From: Kitasatospora sp. DSM 101779
Lineage (GTDB): Bacteria; Actinomycetota; Actinomycetes; Streptomycetales; Streptomycetaceae
Length of the DNA: 64,000 bases
Assembly (NCBI RefSeq): GCF_025655475.1
Contig: NZ_JAHTIK010000001.1
Span: 2,368,628 to 2,432,627 of the forward strand
Direction of reading: 5' to 3'
Positions 27,302 through 35,036 of the stretch are shown one piece after another. The notes under the pieces are model-generated. The model saw only the letters and a program-made list of their open reading frames with translations. It had not been told where the DNA came from and ran no database searches. The position numbers were made by a program, and so were the translations under genes. How positions within the stretch are numbered: position 1 is the stretch's first letter; every line of letters begins with the position of its first letter.

Positions 27302-27676
27302 CTAGTCCTGCTGCTCATCGGCGCCCGTGTCCTCCTGCGCCATATTCAGTAACCTAGTAAGCCTCTGGATGTCTTGATCATCGGCCCCATCGACTACTGC
27401 AGAATAGTTGCCGGATTTGATACGCACTGAAACACCAGATGGCCGCGTCTCTCGCCAGTTGACGATGGCTAGCGCCAGGGAGGATAGGTCGACCACGCCA
27501 TTGAATACGGCCTCGATTAGATCCAAACCCAACCCCATCTCCCCGGGGAGGTTCGAATCGGACTTATGAGTCAGGGTAATTCGTTCCTGCACATCTGGAT
27601 CACTGTTAAGCCAGCGACTAAGAGATTTGAGCTCGAGTCCACTTTCATCATTCTCGACAACTAGGTTGGCCAGCAT
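27302..27676 (-). CDS. EACC1-like effector-associated constant component
   Basis: 124 aa. It shows the pattern of the effector-associated constant component 1 family: a short beta strand start, LELKSLSRWLNSDPDVQERI, the hallmark NLPGEMGLGLDLIEAVFNG, then LALAIVNWRETRPSGVSVRI and a final strand-helix. These small proteins are known as fixed partners of diverse effectors (caspase, trypsin and others) in actinobacterial conflict systems; their biochemical role is not established. First gene of the two-gene operon. Codon 109 is TTA (27350-27352). Family call rests on recalled pattern, not on a search. Confidence 0.72.
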   Translation of the reverse strand: MLANLVVENDESGLELKSLSRWLNSDPDVQERITLTHKSDSNLPGEMGLGLDLIEAVFNGVVDLSSLALAIVNWRETRPSGVSVRIKSGNYSAVVDGADDQDIQRLTRLLNMAQEDTGADEQQD

Positions 27677-28176
27677 AGGTTTCTAACCTCTCAGGTGTCT
27701 CTTTTTAGGCTCCGTTGAATTTCAGCGAGATGCTGCTATGGATGGTTCGTAGGAGCATCTGGATGCTGACTGTGGAGCCCGTACGTCTAGCGTCACGCCG
27801 GGAGTCCGGCGGCGCATCCGGGCCTCAGGTCGACGCTCTCACTGTGACCGTGTGGACGCCCGAGGCCGAGGATCGGTTACTGTCGTCATCAACCACGGCA
27901 AGCCGGCGTAGTAAGATCCGCTAACCTCAGGCCAGAGCGGAACACGCACACTGCGCGTCGGCATCTGTCGGAGATCTGACGGTTCGCGACCAGACACAGT
28001 AGCCGGAAGTTCCCACAGACAAGACCGATGGTGATGCAAAGCCACAACAGCTATCAAGCGCGCAGCGCCGCCGATCTGCCAGCGACCCGGCTCAGAGACA
28101 ACGATGGCAACCGTTCCGCATGTGCTTCATAGAGCGCTCACCAGTGGCCCCTCGCCCAAGCAGTTTCAGCACTCGG
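27677..28176. other. Non-coding gap upstream of EACC1/caspase
   Basis: 500 bases with no convincing gene. The left end must carry the promoter of the minus-strand cassette. Short frames on both strands have no family features. The right border is a sharp junction with integrase homology at 28177. Confidence 0.4.
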
Positions 28177-28675
28177 CCTGCGGACCCGTGTCGGCAGACC
28201 ACCGCTGCGCCCGGCGATCTCGTGGGCAAGGGCGCCAAGGGCAGGCGCCGTCGGACCCGCCCCTGATGCCGGAGATCCGGGATCTGGTCGCCCGACGCCT
28301 CGACGTAATCAGTCCCGATCCGATGGCCAAGCTCACTGGGCCGCGGGGCGGACGGATCACGTCTGCCGTCCTGCGGGACGCGACGCACGGGGACGAGGTG
28401 GTGGTGGAGCTCGGCTTCGAGCACCTGCGCCGACACGACCTCCGGCACACCGGGCTGACGTGGATGCCGACGCCGGGGTCCCGCTGCACGTCCTGCGGAA
28501 GATCGCCGGGCACAGGTCGCTGACAACGACACAGCGCTACCTGCACCCCGACCGGCGGGCCATCGAGCGGGCCGGCGAGGTGTTGAGCGCGCACCTGAGC
28601 GGCCCGCGCAGGGCGCCTGGTCCCGAAGTGGTCCCGCCGGACTCCCCCGGCCGACACCTGCGGCTCGTCCGCTGA
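28177..28675 (+). pseudogene. Integrase C-terminal fragment (element remnant 2)
   Basis: Starts abruptly at the position matching 24892 of the first integrase remnant. Reads MPEIRDLVARRLDVISPDP, FEHLRRHDLRHTGLTWM, then after a 1-base shift near 28470 VPLHVLRKIAGHRSLTTTQR and YLHPDRRAIERAG to the same C-terminus as remnant 1. It lacks the N-terminal half and is also shifted near 28258. Followed by terminator and att. Confidence 0.85.
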
Positions 28676-28696
28676 ACTGGCCGCAGAAACGGCAAA

Positions 28697-28735
28697 AGCC
28701 CCGCTGGCCTGGACTTACGTCCAGTCAGCGGGGCT
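28697..28735. terminator. Strong stem-loop after integrase remnant 2
   Basis: AGCCCCGCTG pairs perfectly with CAGCGGGGCT (10 bp) and an inner CTGGAC/GTCCAG stem closes a TTAC loop. Located 21 bases after the integrase stop; homologous to 25412-25450. Confidence 0.8.
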
Positions 28736-28744
28736 CCGACATTC

Positions 28745-28789
28745 CTGTCGGGACGACAGGATTTGAACCTGCGACCCCTTGACCCCCAG
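28745..28789. repeat. attL of the AICE
   Basis: 45 bases identical to 48782-48826. They begin CTGTCGGGACGACAGG and end GACCCCCAG, i.e. the reverse complement of tRNA-Pro from the anticodon loop to the 3' end. After position 28789 the match to the tRNA stops. Confidence 0.9.
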
Positions 28790-29242
28790 GCGCATCGCCA
28801 GGGCCACCCACTGCCAACGAGTCCTGACAGTGCCATCGAGTGGCTGGCGCAGCAAGACCTCGATGAGCGCGACGTAGCGCCTCTGCCCGTGGCTGTTGAT
28901 GTCGGCGGTTGTTGTCGGGCAGGAAGGCCATGCCGCCAACACTGCTCACCAGTCGTGCAAGGTGAGCAGAATCCTCGCTACTGCGGCGGTTACCTGAAGA
29001 ACATTGGCGCTACGGTTCAGCCACCGGTCCGCCATCGGCTGGCCCGACAGTTCCTGTCCACGGTTGGCCCCCTTGATCAATCGGAGCAGCCTCTTGAGTG
29101 TGTGCACGGGTGTCCTCACTTCTGTTCGAGATCTGGCGGGACGGATCGCCCGCTGATCCCATGTGAGCAGTCGAGGCGCACTCAGTTTCCAGATGACCTC
29201 GGGGGGTTCTTCAGAGCAGGCTGGGGCGCTACGGTGCCCGGC
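28790..29242. other. Left-end non-coding stretch of the AICE
   Basis: 453 bases between attL and the first gene. No gene or clear repeat seen. A plus-strand frame runs through from attL but lacks a start signal before 29243. Confidence 0.4.
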
Positions 29243-30388
29243 ATGTCCCGCACTCCGCCCAGCACCGCCGACCTCCAGTTGATCGCCTACGCCGCCGATC
29301 TGGGCGTCGAAGTCCGCCCTCGGCAGTTGGAGCGCTGGCGTAGCCGGCCCGACCCGCTGCTTCCCGGCAACCCCCGTTCCTACCCTGGCCGGGTTGCCGG
29401 CGGGGGCAGCGCATCGGCTGCGGACCCGTCAGTCGGTGACCTGGTCGTGTGGCTCGGCCGGAACCAGCGGCCCGGTGGCAGCCGGGAAAACCTGGCCCTA
29501 GGGGCGTTCGGTGCCGGCCTGCCAGTACCTGAGACCACCGTGCGGGCGGTGCTCGCACGCCAGGTATCCGGCCTCGGCCGCGGTCTCATGACGGACCTGG
29601 GCCCACTGCGCGACGGCCAAGAGCTGGACGACTGGATCGGAGACGGCGCTGACCGGTTCGCCAGCCGTGGCGCTCATAGGGTCACTGTGGTGGTCCGCCG
29701 AATCCAGAAGATCAACAAGGCGCTGCGCGCGATGCCTGCCCTGGCCCCACTGTGGGAGTACGCGCAGGGGTTCGACGCCGGCGCCGGCGCCGAGCACCTG
29801 GACAGTGCCGGGGTTATGTTCCACGCCGCGATGGGGATCGCACAGGGGGCGGACGGCGTCAGCAGAGAGACAATCGGACGGGCCGCCCGGAGCCATCTCG
29901 GCTCCAACATGCCCAACCCCGGCGCCTACCTCATCGAGAACAACGAGGACGACCCACTCGCAGCACTACGCCACCAGCCGACGCACCAGCTGCCCGGACT
30001 GCCCGAATCCAGCATTCTCAACCACATCTATTCGCTCGCCCTCGACGCTCCGCTCGATGACCTCCATGCGGCCTGGACAGCGGCCGGCTCCATCGCTCCA
30101 TGGGCTGACCGCCTGTGCACCGCGGTGGAGGCGGAGATCGCGATAGGCGAGCCGGGAGAGGCCGCCCGCGAGTGGACGATGGGAGTACTCGTGGGCTTTA
30201 CCACGCTGCTGCTGCGGGAAGGGCTACTGGAACCGGATCCGACACCGAGCCAGCAGGCCGCCTCCGCGCTCGGCCTGCTGTTCCAGGCGCGCGGCGTGAA
30301 CGAGGCCCTGGCAGCGGCGGACGCGGATGGCCGGGAGCGCGCTGCCCTGCTGGCGCCGCCGTTCCTACGGCCGCTGCTCGCCCTCTGA
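29243..30388 (+). CDS. Hypothetical AICE cargo protein with MerR-like N-terminus
   Basis: 381 aa from ATG 29243, although the frame is open far upstream. The N-terminal ~80 residues (STADLQLIAYAADLGVEV, then RQLERWRSRPDPLLPGNPRS) look like the winged-helix start of MerR-type or phage-like actinobacterial HTH proteins. The remainder is helical (VRRIQKINKALRAMPALAPL, FTTLLLREGLLEPDPTPSQQ) without a domain I recognise. Stands alone with long flanking gaps. DNA binding is inference. Confidence 0.65.
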   Translation: MSRTPPSTADLQLIAYAADLGVEVRPRQLERWRSRPDPLLPGNPRSYPGRVAGGGSASAADPSVGDLVVWLGRNQRPGGSRENLALGAFGAGLPVPETTVRAVLARQVSGLGRGLMTDLGPLRDGQELDDWIGDGADRFASRGAHRVTVVVRRIQKINKALRAMPALAPLWEYAQGFDAGAGAEHLDSAGVMFHAAMGIAQGADGVSRETIGRAARSHLGSNMPNPGAYLIENNEDDPLAALRHQPTHQLPGLPESSILNHIYSLALDAPLDDLHAAWTAAGSIAPWADRLCTAVEAEIAIGEPGEAAREWTMGVLVGFTTLLLREGLLEPDPTPSQQAASALGLLFQARGVNEALAAADADGRERAALLAPPFLRPLLAL

Positions 30389-30927
30389 GCCTGTGGATCT
30401 AGCCCAGATCCTGCCGTCTCAGAGGCTTCACCCCTTGACCCCAGATCGCGCCGGAATCTGTTTACGCTGGTCAGGGCTGTCCCGGCGCACGCCGAGTCGC
30501 CCGTCTGCCTTGCGCCCGTTCCGGCGCGCGCACGGCGTGTGGTCCCGCCCTGGTCCCGCGGTCCGAAGTGAACTGCCCCCCATGTCTTTCGCTCCTGAGG
30601 CCGTCCCGGCGGTTGCACGAAGCCTGCGCCGCATACGCGGTCCTCCCCCATGATGGGCCCTGAGACTGGGGGCGCTCATGAGCATTACGGCAGTCGGTCC
30701 GGATGGATACCGTGCCCACCAGGTCACGCATGCCCCGCCATCTCGCGTGCTCAGCCACGCGCGCATCGATCCGTGAGATCTGGGATGGGGTTAGAGCGCG
30801 TGATCATCGAAGGGAGTGCCCGAAAGATGTCCCAGATGAGGTGAGGCGCTAGGAGATGTGACTGACCTTGGCTAACATGCCGGGTAGTCACGCAGCCGCG
30901 CCTAAGACCCCGTGAGATGGAGCAGAG
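30389..30927. other. Non-coding gap before the MBL cassette
   Basis: 539 bases without a supported gene. It ends in a lower-GC patch before GTG 30928 which probably holds the cassette promoter. Confidence 0.4.
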
Positions 30928-31656
30928 GTGCACAAGCCGGACCTAGCCCGCGATTCCATGGCGGTGGTCGTCCTGGGCGGCTTTGAGCCGATCAAGATCA
31001 CGCCTCGCTGGCTACGACAAGAGAACCTAATCGGCCCAGAGGACTACGAGTCCTTCGAAGTCGAGATCATTAGCAGTAGTGCAACGATTGTGACCTTCGA
31101 CACTATCCAGGTGAAGGCACTACCCGACACCCTTCAGGTTGGCAGTGATACGTCCGCCGATGCAGAAGCGGTTCGAGACCTTGCTGTAGGAATTCTGCTG
31201 TCTGGCGGCGCTACCGAGGTAGCGGCTCTGGGAATCAACCGGATGGTTCATTTCTCGGCCGACAGCGGCCGAAACCATATCATCGGCGACAGTCTCGCCC
31301 CAAAGGACATGTGGAGCGAGGTCCTGCCACTTGCCGGATTGCAGAACTTGAATATCCGCGGCGCCCGCGATGACGGGTACGGCGGGGCAGTGAATGTTCA
31401 GGTTCAACCTTCCGTGATTATTCCTTCCGGAGTATTCGTGTCGGTAAATGACCACTACAACCTGACACGGGCACCTACCCCTACGGATCGAGATAGCGTT
31501 TTCGACCCAGAACAGAACAAACCTCAGCGGTCACCCGAGAAGGTAGCAGTCGCTAGGGACATTCTTATTAATGACTTCGGGGCGTCGCGCCTTCGGGCAC
31601 AGTCAATCGTTGAACATGTGGTCACGCTGGGACGCAGGGGAGGAACGACGGAATGA
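30928..31656 (+). CDS. Unknown protein, first gene of MBL cassette
   Basis: 242 aa from GTG 30928 with a GGAG site. The N-terminus FEPIKITPRWLRQENLIGPE and the core AALGINRMVHFSADSG, WSEVLPLAGLQNLNIRGARD recall the sporadically distributed TIGR04255-like proteins, which bind or sense other macromolecules, but the resemblance is weak. The C-terminal ~60 residues are polar. Codon use includes AAC CTA, ATT CTT, AAT, unlike the backbone genes. ATGA overlap with the next gene indicates coupling. Function unknown. Confidence 0.6.
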   Translation: MHKPDLARDSMAVVVLGGFEPIKITPRWLRQENLIGPEDYESFEVEIISSSATIVTFDTIQVKALPDTLQVGSDTSADAEAVRDLAVGILLSGGATEVAALGINRMVHFSADSGRNHIIGDSLAPKDMWSEVLPLAGLQNLNIRGARDDGYGGAVNVQVQPSVIIPSGVFVSVNDHYNLTRAPTPTDRDSVFDPEQNKPQRSPEKVAVARDILINDFGASRLRAQSIVEHVVTLGRRGGTTE

Positions 31657-32204
31657 TCACTGCCACCACTGCAAGTCAGGGCAACGTATCGCAATCTTCC
31701 ACAAGTCCAGACATCCTTAAAGCGGCCCAGAGTGTCACCGCACACTCTGCAGTGACTATGCAGCCCGAGGTAGTGACTACGCAGCCCGACATTTCATTCA
31801 CTCAGGGTGAGCAATGGGAAGCCCGGCCCACCACGATGGGGCGCCAACCCGCGAGGCCCGAATCCCCCGCTCCGGGGCGTATAACAGGGCTTGAGAAGTG
31901 GGAGGGTAAAATTGTTGAAATTGATGACGGGCTATTCACTGCCGAACTCTACCCTCTCGATCGCGAAGGCATGCCCATTACCGCCGATTTCGACCTTGAA
32001 CTACTCGGCGATGATGCGGATGGAGTAATCCCAGGCGACGTCTTTTATCTCTCAGTGCGTACAGTCAAGGCGCCAGGAATGCGACCGCACCGCACTGAGA
32101 GCCTTCGACTGCGACGTCTAGGCCGGATCACGCCTGATGAAATTCAGGTCGCCTATGCCAAAGCTGACGCCCTGATGGAGCGCCTTGAGCACCTTTTCGA
32201 CTGA
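31653..32204 (+). CDS. Unknown protein with C-terminal beta-barrel-like domain, second gene of MBL cassette
   Basis: 183 aa. Residues 1-75 are Thr/Ser/Pro-rich and probably disordered. Residues ~80-180 read LEKWEGKIVEIDDGLFTAEL, GVIPGDVFYLSVRTVKAPG and TESLRLRRLGRITPDEIQVA. The W-E-G-K-I-V-E start and GxxFYxSV core suggest a small OB/SH3-like barrel seen next to conflict genes; I know no assigned function. It overlaps the preceding gene by 4 bases and the following MBL gene by 20, so the three are made together. Confidence 0.6.
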   Translation: MITATTASQGNVSQSSTSPDILKAAQSVTAHSAVTMQPEVVTTQPDISFTQGEQWEARPTTMGRQPARPESPAPGRITGLEKWEGKIVEIDDGLFTAELYPLDREGMPITADFDLELLGDDADGVIPGDVFYLSVRTVKAPGMRPHRTESLRLRRLGRITPDEIQVAYAKADALMERLEHLFD

Positions 32205-33291
32205 GCACCCCGCCGATGATGTTATCGAGGTATCACTTTTTGGCCCCGGCAAGGGCGAGTCAATTGTGGTACATCTGGGCGCCCGTAGATGGTTGGTCGT
32301 AGACTCCTGTCGCGACCAACGAACAAAAGAAGTAGCGGCCCTTACGTATCTTCGAGGCGTAGGTGTAGATCTTGTTAGCGAAGTTTACGCGGTTGTGGCG
32401 ACTCACGCCCACGACGATCACTTTGCCGGGATTGCAGAGATAGTTGAAGCTTGCACTTCGGCCGTTATAGTGACATCCCAGGCTTTGATGAGTCGGGAGT
32501 TTCTCGCTCTCGTTGAAGCCGATCGCGAGATTGCGGGACTCACCAATACGTCTGCATATCGCGAATACAGGCGCATCTTTGAACTTGCCGAGGCGCGCAG
32601 GGACCAGGCGAGCGGGAGAAAGCCTCTGCGTCTCGCCGGCGAGGGAAAGTCGCTCCTAACCCTACCGGCCTCGCCTGGAGTCTCGCTGGCTACCGTCACA
32701 GCCCTGTCTCCATCCGACGAAGCTGTGACAAAAGCGAACGAAATCCTCGCAAAGAATCATTTGCACGCAATGGGGGAGCGAACGCATCGTTCGGAATTTG
32801 ACCCAAATGAAGCATCCATTGCGCTCTGGGTAAACTCGGGCGCCATTAATATCCTTCTCGGCGCAGACTTGCTCTCTGGCCCATCAGGCTGCGGATGGGG
32901 GGGTGTTCTGCATTATTTCAGCCAGGCAGAGTCTGCGACGCTCTACAAGGCGGCGCATCATGGTTCCAGCACATCGCATCACGATGGCTTGTGGACCACT
33001 CTCTTGGCGAAAGATCCAGTCGTGCTCATTGCTCCTTTTCGGCGAGGCAACGTGATCCTGCCGAAGGATAGCGATGTCGACTACTTCAAGTCCCACACAG
33101 ATAGCGTCTGGACTACCTCGCCGCGCCCGCCAACCCCCAGCACCTCGTTCAAGAAGCAGGCTGCAAAGCTTGGCAGACTTGCTCAAAACCCGCGCGACCT
33201 GTCCGGTATGGTCGGGCACCTTCGAGCACGCATCCCCGCAAGTGGAGGCACCTGGAAGATCGATACCTTTCCGCCGGCCATACGGCTTTAA
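32185..33291 (+). CDS. ComEC/Rec2-type metallo-beta-lactamase-fold hydrolase
   Basis: 368 aa. TTG 32185 is the only reasonable start in frame; TGGAG lies upstream within the previous gene. Metal motifs are complete: HxHxDH in VVATHAHDDHFAGI near residue 75, the bridging Asp in NILLGADLLSG, and the last His in LYKAAHHGSSTSHHDGLW. The AAHHGSxTS box is typical of the MBL domain of ComEC/Rec2, thought to be a nuclease. The C-terminus has no ComEC membrane channel. It is most likely a soluble hydrolase or nuclease effector of the cassette. Confidence 0.8.
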   Translation: MSTFSTEHPADDVIEVSLFGPGKGESIVVHLGARRWLVVDSCRDQRTKEVAALTYLRGVGVDLVSEVYAVVATHAHDDHFAGIAEIVEACTSAVIVTSQALMSREFLALVEADREIAGLTNTSAYREYRRIFELAEARRDQASGRKPLRLAGEGKSLLTLPASPGVSLATVTALSPSDEAVTKANEILAKNHLHAMGERTHRSEFDPNEASIALWVNSGAINILLGADLLSGPSGCGWGGVLHYFSQAESATLYKAAHHGSSTSHHDGLWTTLLAKDPVVLIAPFRRGNVILPKDSDVDYFKSHTDSVWTTSPRPPTPSTSFKKQAAKLGRLAQNPRDLSGMVGHLRARIPASGGTWKIDTFPPAIRL

Positions 33292-33547
33292 TGTGTTTCA
33301 CCACTGGCGCCGGATTTCACGAACACGAAAGAACCGGCTCTGAAGCGCTCAGCCAACCGATGTGGGCATCGCTTCTGCAGTACTGACAAGTACGCCGCGG
33401 TGCGTGGATGATCTGCTGGCCAGGCCCCTAATCTGCAGTGCCATCGTGATCACCACACGTCGGCCATACTGACCAGGCCTCGATGGTGGCTCTGTTCTAA
33501 GGCATCCTTCATCGTGGCTGAAGGCACAGGACGAGGAGAGGTGGCCA

Positions 33548-34003
33548 GTGAGCGAGCGCAGTCCGCGCGGTACATACCTACAGATCGCCGAAGCACTGCG
33601 TGCCGAGATCGGCGACGGTTCCGGAGCGATCGCGCTGCCATCCGAAGCTGAGCTGATGGCCCGGTACGGCGTGGCCCGCAGCACCGTCGGGCGTGCGCTC
33701 AAGGTTCTGACGGACGAGGGTCTGATCCGCTCTCGGCAGGGTGCCCGCCGGACCGTCGCAGCCACGGAAGCGATGCCCACTGTCTACGACCGGATTGCGG
33801 GCGTTATCGCCGAGGAAGGCCTGGCGCCGGGCGATGGATTCCCCTCGGAGAGCGACCTCTGCAGCCTGACCGGTGCGTCGCGGGGCACCGTACGCCGTGC
33901 GCTGGCACAGCTTGAAGGCGCCGGCGTGCTGGAGGTGCGGCAAGGCAAGGGGCGCTTTGTCCGCGCGATGCCCGACCGAGCCATCGCACCAACCACCTCC
34001 TAG
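33548..34003 (+). CDS. Regulator with two tandem GntR winged-helix domains
   Basis: 151 aa from GTG 33548. Two complete GntR HTHs follow one another: TYLQIAEALRAEIGDG, LPSEAELMARYGVARSTVGR (residues ~9-65), and TVYDRIAGVIAEEGLAPG, FPSESDLCSLTGASRGTVRR (~78-145). No effector domain remains. GntR proteins such as KorSA control transfer and replication in AICEs; a double-headed form could bind two half sites by itself. It precedes the HD-domain gene by 14 bases and likely forms an operon with it. Confidence 0.82.
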   Translation: MSERSPRGTYLQIAEALRAEIGDGSGAIALPSEAELMARYGVARSTVGRALKVLTDEGLIRSRQGARRTVAATEAMPTVYDRIAGVIAEEGLAPGDGFPSESDLCSLTGASRGTVRRALAQLEGAGVLEVRQGKGRFVRAMPDRAIAPTTS

Positions 34004-34017
34004 GAACGGACGCCACG

Positions 34018-34566
34018 GTGTGGGCCTACAACCTCGCTGAAGCACTTCTCTCCAACGACCTTCCCCGCCGCTGGGCCCACTCCCAGGGAGTGGCCGGCCG
34101 GGCTCGCGCGCTGGCGCCGATCCTCGGACCGGACGCCGAGCTACTCGAAGCCGCCGCCGTACTGCACGATGTCGGGTACTCCCCTCGCATCACCAACACC
34201 GGCTTTCACCCTCTCGACGGCGCTCGGTTCCTTCGCAACGTGGAGCGGGTAGACGAGCGGATCGTACGGCTCGTCGCTCACCATTCCTGCGCGTTGTTGG
34301 AGGCGGAGGAACGAGGCCTGCGCGAGGAGCTGGAAACCGAGTTCCCGATGGAGGAGCCCGGGCTGGTCGATGCGCTGATCTACTGCGACATGACCACCAC
34401 CCCGGACGGCACGTCCACCACGACGCCGGCAAGGATCGCCGAAATCGTGGGCCGGTACGGGCCAGACAGCATCGTCGGGCGGTTCATCCGCCGGGCGGAA
34501 CCGGAGATCCACGCGGCGGCTCAGCGTGTGGAGCGCAGGCTGACGCTGGCTGACCCCGCGGCCTAG
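34018..34566 (+). CDS. HD-domain metal-dependent phosphohydrolase (Mdp-like)
   Basis: 182 aa. His21 in RRWAHSQGVAGRA, the HD pair His50-Asp51 in AAAVLHDVGYS, and a later VRLVAHHSC and ALIYCDMTTTPDG give a complete HD site. Nudix and HD hydrolases (nud, mdp) travel together in pMEA-type AICEs, where they are thought to act on nucleotides or signals. It follows the GntR gene and its stop overlaps the convergent Nudix stop. Confidence 0.8.
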   Translation: MWAYNLAEALLSNDLPRRWAHSQGVAGRARALAPILGPDAELLEAAAVLHDVGYSPRITNTGFHPLDGARFLRNVERVDERIVRLVAHHSCALLEAEERGLREELETEFPMEEPGLVDALIYCDMTTTPDGTSTTTPARIAEIVGRYGPDSIVGRFIRRAEPEIHAAAQRVERRLTLADPAA

Positions 34567-35036
34567 CCGATGTACGGCTGAACGCGATCCGGGTCGAGCG
34601 CGTGCTGGATCCGGAGCCGCATGGACGGATGAATGTCGAGGTCGTCGAGGTTCGCCGGGTCCACCCAGCGGACCTCTTTCGACTCCTCGCTCGTCCGAAG
34701 GTGCCCGCCGATCAGCCTTGCCCGGAAGCAAATGGAGAACTGCTGCCGGACCTCACCGTCGTCGTATGCCATGAGGTGCCCCGGATCGGTGTAGAGCCCG
34801 GTGACCGTCACGACTTCGACGTCGACGCCAGTCTCCTCACGTACCTCGCGCACCACCGTGTCGGCGACGAACTCGCCGATGTCGTGGCCACCACCGGGGA
34901 GCGCCCACAGCCCATTGTCCGTCTTGTGGATCAGCAGCACCCGTCCGGCATCGTCTTGGACGACGGCGACAACCGACGGGACCACCGAGTTTGCGGCCGG
35001 CGCGTTGGGGTCGTTGATGTAGTCGATCCGGCTCAT
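34563..35036 (-). CDS. Nudix hydrolase (Nud-like)
   Basis: 157 aa. The Nudix box is complete: GGGHDIGEFVADTVVREV continuing REETGV. It should hydrolyse a nucleoside diphosphate linked to another group. ATG 35036 overlaps the stop of the XRE gene (ATGA). Part of the conserved AICE regulatory/maintenance module with HD and regulator genes. Confidence 0.88.
   Translation of the reverse strand: MSRIDYINDPNAPAANSVVPSVVAVVQDDAGRVLLIHKTDNGLWALPGGGHDIGEFVADTVVREVREETGVDVEVVTVTGLYTDPGHLMAYDDGEVRQQFSICFRARLIGGHLRTSEESKEVRWVDPANLDDLDIHPSMRLRIQHALDPDRVQPYIG

Larger units (their letters stand above)
28177..28789. repeat. Direct repeat A, copy 2
   Basis: Colinear with 24892-25501 and of almost equal length (613 against 610). 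Its att portion is the exact 45-base attL of the intact element, while copy 1 has drifted. Confidence 0.85.

Noticed and set aside
28745..28789. A second tRNA-Pro gene at attL
   Set aside because: Only the 3' half is present; the 5' acceptor and D arm are missing, so it is an att copy.
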